Part shown: positions 1 to 4,150 of the stretch, in pieces
Position numbering within the stretch: position 1 is the stretch's first letter
Layout: every line of letters begins with the position of its first letter
From: Campylobacteraceae bacterium
GTDB lineage: Bacteria > Campylobacterota > Campylobacteria > Campylobacterales > Sulfurospirillaceae
Reading direction: 5' to 3'
DNA length: 5,952 nucleotides
Assembly: GCA_019162915.1 (NCBI GenBank)
Contig: JAFLKZ010000049.1
Coordinates: forward strand, 33,006-38,957
Notes under the pieces: model-generated
The model's database searches: none
The model's input: only the letters and a program-made list of their open reading frames with translations
Told to the model about the DNA's origin: nothing
Made by a program: the position numbers and the translations under genes

Positions 1-394
1 AACTATTTAAAGCTGTTTTTGTCCATGAACCGTCTTGTGTGGTATTTGAATAGATAGGATATTCTAAGATATTAGAGCTATTGCCATCGGCAAAGTTAAA
101 AAGGCGTTCATTCGCAGCACTATAATTGGTTGAACTATCAAGTATTGTGGGGATAAAAGGAGTTATACCTTGAAGCATATTTTTTGATTTTTGAAGAGAG
201 ATACCACTACGAATGGCAGAAACTTGCGATTTTCCTTTAACAAGCACTGCATCATCACGACTTGCAGCAAGTCTAGGAATGGCTACTGCTGCTAAAATTC
301 CAAGTATTACGATAACAAATATAAGCTCTACCATCGTAAAAGCAGGACGAAAATCGTCCTGCTCAAGATTTTTAGCTTTTAAGCTAACTACCAT
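1..394 (-). CDS. Class III prepilin / type II secretion pseudopilin-like protein, C-terminus cut by window edge
   Basis: 131 codons are visible and the gene runs off the left edge. Residues 19-40 form the classic prepilin N-terminal helix: FTMVEL (Glu at +5), then FVIVILGILAAVAIP with Pro at mature position 22. Next comes RLAASRDDA, a stretch I associate with Campylobacterota pseudopilins. After prepilin-peptidase cleavage such proteins sit in the inner membrane by this helix and are assembled into a pilus or secretion pseudopilus; which machine is served here cannot be told. The only possible start is the ATG at 392-394: an in-frame stop lies just upstream and no other ATG, GTG or TTG occurs before the helix. 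AAGG lies four bases before it. The leader is therefore 18 residues, ends RPA, and has acidic residues (E11, D13, D14) instead of the usual short basic KKG type, with Ala at -1. The start overlaps the stop of the upstream pilin gene by 7 bases, so coupled translation is likely. Confidence 0.87.
   Translation of the reverse strand, partial: MVVSLKAKNLEQDDFRPAFTMVELIFVIVILGILAAVAIPRLAASRDDAVLVKGKSQVSAIRSGISLQKSKNMLQGITPFIPTILDSSTNYSAANERLFNFADGNSSNILEYPIYSNTTQDGSWTKTALNS
341..363 (-). repeat. Strong inverted repeat inside the leader of the second pilin gene
   Basis: The arms AGCAGGACGA (341-350) and TCGTCCTGCT (354-363) are perfect reverse complements with a three-base loop: a 10-bp stem with more GC than its surroundings. 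In the minus direction the stem is followed by only four T, so it resembles a weak terminator or attenuator between the two pilin genes. It is also coding: it specifies the last leader residues (about E11 to A18) just before the conserved helix. It could be an RNA hairpin limiting expression of the second pilin, a protein-binding site, or chance. Confidence 0.6.
372..387 (-). repeat. Short inverted repeat just after the first pilin's stop codon
   Basis: TTAGCTT (372-378) and AAGCTAA (381-387) are perfect complements around two bases, so a real hairpin would have a 5-6 bp stem and a 4-6 base loop. It begins right after the stop codon of the upstream pilin gene (388-390) and lies within the first codons of the second. 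It precedes the stronger hairpin at 341-363 in the direction of transcription. On its own it is weak, and low-complexity AT sequence could produce it by chance. Confidence 0.4.
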
Positions 395-924
395 GTAACC
401 TTTTTACCAGCCATAGTAATATTTGCTTCTACTAATCCTAAACCACTTGTAGACCAAAGCGTATCACAAATACTATTTGATACATATGTCATTACACCAG
501 CTGCAGTCATAGCTCCACCTTTTGCAACTCTAAAAACAGGAATGCCATTGGTTTGTGTCCATGCACCGCTAGTCGCATTATAATCTGTTGTAGCTGCAGC
601 TATAGCTAGTTGTGTATTTGGAGTGGCAGTAATATTCATATCTACAACAGCCAAAGTAACACAAACATTTGTTCCATCAGCAGACCATGTATACAATTCA
701 GTTCCAGCGGTAGGTTGTTTCCAACTTGTTGTATCTAACTGAATTGCTTGGATAATTCTTACATCTTTTTGACCTTGATACCAAGCAGGTACTGCTTGCA
801 TCGCTGAACCTATATCTGTTTTAATAGATGCCAACTTTGCATCATCTCTCGTAGCCGCTAATCTTGGAATAGCTAAAATAACAATAACGAAGATAAGCTC
901 TATCATCGTAAAACCTTTTTTCAT
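388..924 (-). CDS. Class III prepilin / type II secretion pseudopilin-like protein with shortened N-terminal helix
   Basis: This 178 aa protein starts MKKGFTMIEL, a textbook prepilin leader: two Lys, Gly at -1, Phe at +1 and Glu at +5. Known family members are cleaved after the Gly, N-methylated, and assembled from the inner membrane into a pilus or pseudopilus. The helix is odd. It reads FVIVILAIPRLAATRDDA, whereas the neighbouring pilin reads FVIVILGILAAVAIPRLAA, so six residues (GILAAV) are absent and the conserved Pro falls at mature position 16, not 22. The rest is a plausible globular domain rich in Thr, Ala and Asn, with two Cys (88 and 153) that could form a disulfide, as minor pilins often have. 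AGAAGGAG (931-938) lies six bases before the ATG, an excellent ribosome site. The stop overlaps the start of the next pilin by 7 bases. Pilin-family assignment is firm; the exact machine and subunit role are not. Confidence 0.87.
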   Translation of the reverse strand: MKKGFTMIELIFVIVILAIPRLAATRDDAKLASIKTDIGSAMQAVPAWYQGQKDVRIIQAIQLDTTSWKQPTAGTELYTWSADGTNVCVTLAVVDMNITATPNTQLAIAAATTDYNATSGAWTQTNGIPVFRVAKGGAMTAAGVMTYVSNSICDTLWSTSGLGLVEANITMAGKKVTW

Positions 925-948
925 TTCGTACTCCTTCTGTTTTTTAGA

Positions 949-981
949 TCAATACACTTATTGACCATTAGCGTCATTTTA
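949..981 (-). promoter_or_regulatory. Candidate pilin-operon promoter (-10) and small inverted repeat
   Basis: The 80-base gap before the first pilin gene holds TAAAAT on the minus strand (981-976), a 5/6 match to the sigma-70 -10 box, about 50 bases before the start codon. No good -35 box is visible, which is common in Campylobacterota. Downstream, TCAATA (949-954) and TATTGA (959-964) form a 6-bp inverted repeat with a four-base spacer that would fall in the 5' leader. The small upstream genes might instead read through, since I see no terminator after them. Confidence 0.35.
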
Positions 982-1004
982 TTCCAATATTTTTAAAACG
1001 AAAC

Positions 1005-1223
1005 TTAAACTTCTTCTATCTTTTCAATAATTTTTACGATTTCAGCTTCGAGTAAAAAGTTGTCATAGCACTTGCCTACATAGGCGAAAAGTAGCTCTTT
1101 GGGGTCGATGGTATTTCTGCCTTTGAATTTCTCTTTAAAGTCGGCTTCAAACTTCTTTCCAAACTCACCTTCTAGCTTTATATCAAAGTCTTTTCCGCCT
1201 AGGGAGATGGTTATTTTATTCAT
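1005..1223 (-). CDS. Small conserved-looking protein, possibly ZapA-like
   Basis: This 72 aa protein begins MNKITISLGGKDFDIKLEGE, which looks like a beta-hairpin (about residues 3-17). A charged helix follows (20-34), then D40-P-K-E-L-L and a long amphipathic helix (42-70) rich in Leu and Ile. That layout recalls the head domain of ZapA, the FtsZ-ring protein, but the protein is shorter than typical ZapA (about 100 aa) and lacks an extended C-terminal coiled coil. Its ATG shares ATGA (1220-1223) with the stop of the coiled-coil gene upstream, so the two are surely co-transcribed and probably translationally coupled. No signal peptide or membrane segment is seen, suggesting a cytoplasmic protein. 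It is a real gene by operon structure and composition; the ZapA link is inference from shape and partner, not a recognised match. Confidence 0.8.
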   Translation of the reverse strand: MNKITISLGGKDFDIKLEGEFGKKFEADFKEKFKGRNTIDPKELLFAYVGKCYDNFLLEAEIVKIIEKIEEV

Positions 1224-1453
1224 CTGCCAAGCACTGCTTCTATCTTACTGAAAAGTTCATCAGACTCCATACTTTTAGTGATAAGGTCTTGCTCAAGCTT
1301 TGCTATCTGAATACTTTTAGCTTCGGCTCCAGCTTTAGCTCGCACCACTTCTTGTCTTAGCGCTTCATTTTCTGCTTGAAGTTCTTTAAATTTTTCTAAA
1401 AGCTCATTGATTTTTTGGCTTAATGTGTGAATATTTCTTTCTTCTTGAAACAT
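1220..1453 (-). CDS. Small coiled-coil protein, possibly ZapB-like
   Basis: This 77 aa, highly charged protein has clear heptads: Leu at 11, 18, 25 and 32 on one position, with I15, F22, N29 and V36 on the other. It then has an Ala/Lys-rich stretch and a second helical segment to the C-terminal end IEAVLGR. It has no membrane segment or signal peptide and is probably a cytoplasmic coiled-coil dimer. Size, composition and the ending resemble ZapB and the related small coiled-coil proteins encoded next to zapA in gammaproteobacteria. With the 72 aa partner directly downstream (ATGA overlap), a divisome-associated pair is a reasonable inference, though any short coiled coil could look alike. GGAG lies six bases before the ATG at 1451-1453. 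It is transcribed divergently from uvrB. Confidence 0.82.
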   Translation of the reverse strand: MFQEERNIHTLSQKINELLEKFKELQAENEALRQEVVRAKAGAEAKSIQIAKLEQDLITKSMESDELFSKIEAVLGR

Positions 1454-1480
1454 TTAGGGCTCCGTATTGGCGTTGTTTGG

Positions 1481-1490
1481 TATAATTGTA
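1481..1490. promoter_or_regulatory. Overlapping divergent -10 boxes between uvrB and the coiled-coil gene
   Basis: On the plus strand, TATAAT (1481-1486) is a perfect -10 box preceded by TGG, an extended -10 that can work without a -35. It would start uvrB transcription near 1493, about 24 bases before the chosen start codon. On the minus strand, TACAAT (1490-1485) is a 5/6 -10 box that would start transcription near 1478, giving the coiled-coil gene a leader of about 25 bases with its GGAG ribosome site. The two boxes share two bases, so RNA polymerase could occupy only one at a time. No SOS-type operator was evident in the 63-base spacer. Confidence 0.55.
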
Positions 1491-1516
1491 ACAAAATAAT
1501 GGGAAAAGTATCAACT

Positions 1517-3493
1517 ATGAGCGAATTTTATCTAGAAAGTCCCTATGAACCATCGGGTGACCAACCTCAAGCTATCGAAAAGTTAGTTGCCGCCATCAAA
1601 AGTGGCAGTCAGTATCAAACGCTTATCGGTGTGACGGGCAGTGGTAAAACTTATACGATGGCACAAATCATCCAACACTTAAAAATGCCTACCTTAGTAA
1701 TGACCCATAATAAAACCTTAGCAGCACAACTTTATAGCGAATTTAAAGGCTTTTTTCCTAAAAATCATGTGGAGTATTTCATCAGTTACTATGATTATTA
1801 TCAACCTGAAGCGTATATTCCACGCAGTGACCTTTTTATCGAAAAAGATAGTTCTATCAATGAAGAGTTAGAACGTTTACGCCTTAGTGCTACGGCTTCA
1901 CTGCTCTCTTTTGATGATGTTATCTGTGTGGCTTCGGTTTCGGCAAACTATGGTTTGGGTGATCCTAGTGAGTACAAGCAGATGGTGCAAGTCATCGAAA
2001 AAGGTGCCACCATCAACCAAAAAGCACTACTTTTAAGACTAGTTGATATGGGCTATAAACGTAATGATGTTTATTTTGATCGAGGCTCGTTTCGTGTGAG
2101 TGGTGATGTTATCGATATATATCCTGCATACAGCGAAGAAGAAGCCATTCGGGTAGAATTTTTTGGTGATGAAGTAGAGAGCATCAACCACTTTGAAGTC
2201 TTTTTAAACAAAAAACTCGAAATGCTCGACAAAGTCATCATCTACGCTGCAAGTCAATTTATCGTAGGAAATGAAAGGCTTCAAAGTACTATAAAATCGG
2301 TCGAAGAAGAACTCTCTGCGCGTCTAGCATACTTTAAAAAAGAAGACAAATTAGTCGAACATCAACGCCTTAAACAACGCGTCGAGTTTGACCTCGAAAT
2401 GCTCCAAGCCACAGGTTCTTGTAAAGGTGTTGAAAACTATGCTAAATACCTCACGGGCATCGAAACAGGGGCAACACCCTACTCTCTTTTTGACTATTTT
2501 GAAGCGATGGGAAAAGAATATCTTGTCATCGTGGATGAATCGCATGTAAGTCTTCCACAATTTCGAGGGATGTTTGCAGGGGATAGAAGTCGCAAAGAGG
2601 TGTTAGTTGAGTATGGTTTTCGCCTTCCAAGTGCCCTTGAAAATCGTCCTTTAATGTTTGATGAATTTATCAACAAAGCACCGCGTTATCTTTTTGTCAG
2701 TGCAACGCCCAAAGAGCTTGAACTTGGTCTTAGTGGTGAACATACGGCTGAGCAAGTTATCCGCCCAACGGGTCTTTTAGATCCCAAAGTTGAAATTATG
2801 AACTCTTCTAACCAAGTTGAGACACTTTACGATGAGATAAAAAAAGTTACATGTAAAGGTGAAAAAGTCCTCGTCACCGTACTCACCAAAAAAATGGCAG
2901 AAGAACTTACCCGTTACTACGCAGACCTTGGCATGAAAATCAAATACATGCACTCAGACATCGATGCGATTGAACGCAATCAAATCATCAGAAGTCTCAG
3001 ACTTGGGGAATTTGATGTACTTGTGGGCATTAACCTTTTGCGAGAAGGACTTGACTTACCAGAAGTTTCACTAGTTGCTATTTTAGACGCGGATAAAGAA
3101 GGATTTTTACGCAGTGAAACGAGTCTTATTCAAACGATGGGAAGAGCCGCTAGAAATCTTAACGGCAGAGTCATCATGTTTGCCCAACGCATCACCGAGT
3201 CGATGAAAAAAGCGATAGAAGTTACTGAAAAAAGAAGAGCTATCCAAGAAGAACACAATAAAGAACATGGCATTACACCAACGAGTACCAAACGAAAGTT
3301 GGATGAAAACCTTAAACTCGAAGATCATGCTGACATTTACAATACATACGATAAAAAAGACAAAATACCGCCATCGGAAAAAAAGAAAATTATCGCAGAG
3401 ATGACCAAAGCAATGCACGAAGCCGCTAAAATACTAGAATTTGAAAAAGCAGCACGTCTAAGGGATGATATAGAGAAGCTTAAAAAGTCATAA
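1517..3493 (+). CDS. uvrB: Excinuclease ABC subunit B (UvrB)
   Basis: UvrB is the damage-verifying helicase-like subunit of nucleotide excision repair. UvrA2 loads it at lesions; it then opens the DNA with its beta-hairpin and recruits the nuclease UvrC. The 658 residues match the usual length (E. coli 673). Visible landmarks: Walker A GVTGSGKT (38-45); the hairpin region YYDYYQPEAYIPRSDLFIEK (91-110); the conserved RGSFRVSGDVIDIYPA block (189-204); helicase motif DESH (340-343); VSATP (394-398); LLREGLDLPEVSLV (507-520); QTMGRAARN (539-547); and a C-terminal UVR domain (about 624-657), which binds UvrC. I chose the ATG at 1517, which gives the family's MSEFYLESPYEPSGDQPQAI start. The earlier in-frame ATG at 1499 would lie only about six bases from the predicted transcription start, and the one at 1427 lies inside the divergent gene. 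The ribosome site is weak (GGGAAAAG, 1501-1508). All ATPase motifs are intact, so the protein should be functional. Residues 445-447 (TCK) coincide with a copy of the TTACATGTAA repeat. Confidence 0.98.
   Translation: MSEFYLESPYEPSGDQPQAIEKLVAAIKSGSQYQTLIGVTGSGKTYTMAQIIQHLKMPTLVMTHNKTLAAQLYSEFKGFFPKNHVEYFISYYDYYQPEAYIPRSDLFIEKDSSINEELERLRLSATASLLSFDDVICVASVSANYGLGDPSEYKQMVQVIEKGATINQKALLLRLVDMGYKRNDVYFDRGSFRVSGDVIDIYPAYSEEEAIRVEFFGDEVESINHFEVFLNKKLEMLDKVIIYAASQFIVGNERLQSTIKSVEEELSARLAYFKKEDKLVEHQRLKQRVEFDLEMLQATGSCKGVENYAKYLTGIETGATPYSLFDYFEAMGKEYLVIVDESHVSLPQFRGMFAGDRSRKEVLVEYGFRLPSALENRPLMFDEFINKAPRYLFVSATPKELELGLSGEHTAEQVIRPTGLLDPKVEIMNSSNQVETLYDEIKKVTCKGEKVLVTVLTKKMAEELTRYYADLGMKIKYMHSDIDAIERNQIIRSLRLGEFDVLVGINLLREGLDLPEVSLVAILDADKEGFLRSETSLIQTMGRAARNLNGRVIMFAQRITESMKKAIEVTEKRRAIQEEHNKEHGITPTSTKRKLDENLKLEDHADIYNTYDKKDKIPPSEKKKIIAEMTKAMHEAAKILEFEKAARLRDDIEKLKKS
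2847..2856. repeat. TTACATGTAA palindrome, copy 1 (inside uvrB)
   Basis: A perfect 10-bp palindrome within the uvrB coding region, encoding part of V-T-C-K (ACA TGT AAA for residues 445-447). It lies in a surface-like segment just before the conserved VLVT strand of the second helicase domain. Flanking bases (G and A) do not extend the palindrome. The same core recurs at 3500-3511 and 5555-5572. Confidence 0.75.
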
Positions 3494-3496
3494 TTA

Positions 3497-3526
3497 TTGT
3501 TTACATGTAAAGAAAAGTAGTATAAT
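3497..3526 (+). promoter_or_regulatory. Promoter of the metalloprotease-like gene, with palindrome in the spacer
   Basis: TATAAT (3521-3526) is a perfect -10 box. TTGTTT (3497-3502) is a moderate -35 match 18 bases upstream. Predicted transcription starts near 3533, close to the GGGAG ribosome site (3533-3537), so the leader would be very short. The palindrome TTTACATGTAAA (3500-3511) overlaps the -35 and spacer, a position where a bound protein would block RNA polymerase. Confidence 0.55.
3500..3511. repeat. TTTACATGTAAA palindrome, copy 2 (intergenic)
   Basis: A perfect 12-bp palindrome in the 51-base gap after uvrB. One mismatched pair aside, symmetry extends two more bases on each side. 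It overlaps the predicted -35 and spacer of the next gene, so an operator role is possible, but the two other copies within coding regions point to a dispersed repeat instead. Confidence 0.75.
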
Positions 3527-3544
3527 TTTGTAGGGAGAAATACT

Positions 3545-4081
3545 ATGGAAATCAATGGTTTTCTAAACGCTTCTTACATCCGCATCAACACACCCTCTTC
3601 CCAAACAAATAGTACTTCTACGTCTGAAAAAAAGACTGAAAATTCAAAAACAACTGAGGCATTAACCACTTCACAACAAGGCTTAGTAACGCAACTTCAA
3701 GCAAGAGATAGCGTGGTGAAAGCACATGAGAGAGCACATATCTCAGCAGGTGCTGGCGTGATACGCAGTGGTGCAACTTTTGTCTATCAAGAAGGTCCAG
3801 ACAAAAAACTCTACGCCATTGGTGGTGAAGTAAGCATCGATACAGGTGAAGAAAACACTCCTAGAGAAACCATCCAAAAAATGCAATTAGTTCGCACCGC
3901 CGCCCTTGCCCCATCCGATCCAAGTAGTACGGATTATCAAGTTGCAGCAACTGCTTCTATGCTTCAAATGCAAGCACGACTTGAAGAAAGTAGAGCCAAA
4001 CAAGCCAAATTAATCTCTCATGTTCAAGAAAAATATGCTAACAACCAAGACACTGAACCTCTTTTTTCAAAATACGCCTGA
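3545..4081 (+). CDS. SprA-related family protein with HExxH putative metalloprotease motif
   Basis: This 178 aa protein has a Ser/Thr/Gln-rich, probably disordered N-terminus (about 10-45) and then a conserved core: ARDSVVKAHERAHISAGAG (53-71), containing HERAH (61-65), an HExxH zinc-binding and catalytic motif; GPDKKLYAIGGEVSID (84-99); TIQKM (109-113); and AALAPSDPSSTDYQVAATA (119-137). This order matches the SprA-related family, which I recall is labelled putative metalloprotease in Campylobacter. E95 of GGEV is a candidate third zinc ligand (inference). I see no signal peptide or membrane segment. The C-terminal part (140-165) is a charged Gln/Ala/Glu helix. The substrate and physiological role are unknown to me. 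GGGAG lies seven bases before the ATG at 3545. It lies 51 bases after uvrB and 69 bases before ppk1, all rightward, with its own likely promoter. Confidence 0.87.
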   Translation: MEINGFLNASYIRINTPSSQTNSTSTSEKKTENSKTTEALTTSQQGLVTQLQARDSVVKAHERAHISAGAGVIRSGATFVYQEGPDKKLYAIGGEVSIDTGEENTPRETIQKMQLVRTAALAPSDPSSTDYQVAATASMLQMQARLEESRAKQAKLISHVQEKYANNQDTEPLFSKYA

Positions 4082-4107
4082 ATTGTAACTCTTTTATAAC
4101 TTTTTTT

Positions 4108-4128
4108 TGATAGAATAATCAGATTATT
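4108..4128 (+). promoter_or_regulatory. Candidate ppk1 promoter and AT inverted repeat
   Basis: TGATAGAAT (4108-4116) is an extended -10 element (TGn plus a 5/6 -10 box) directly after a run of eight T, in the 69-base gap before ppk1. Transcription would start near 4123. AATAAT (4114-4119) and ATTATT (4123-4128) form a small inverted repeat across the predicted start site, but it is all A/T and may be chance. I see no PHO-box-like direct repeat in the gap. Confidence 0.4.
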
Positions 4129-4150
4129 TTAGCAAGTAAGGATATCAACC

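Noticed and set aside
213..398. Plus-strand open frame of 61 codons
   Set aside because: It is the antisense shadow of the second pilin gene, whose conserved helix is read on the minus strand; no ribosome site or family resemblance.
1427..1516. N-terminal extension of uvrB from the ATG at 1427 or 1499
   Set aside because: The extension is not UvrB-like, overlaps the divergent gene, and covers the TATAAT at 1481. The ATG at 1499 would be nearly leaderless. The family start MSEFYLESPYEP at 1517 fits best.
2351..3555. Four minus-strand open frames across uvrB and the next gene's start
   Set aside because: Antisense to strongly conserved UvrB motifs, with Phe/Ser-rich compositions typical of reverse reading of Glu/Lys-rich genes; no ribosome sites seen.
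4081..4110. T-run at 4101-4108 as an intrinsic terminator of the metalloprotease-like gene
   Set aside because: I could not find a GC-containing hairpin directly before the T-run, so it is left as part of the ppk1 promoter region.
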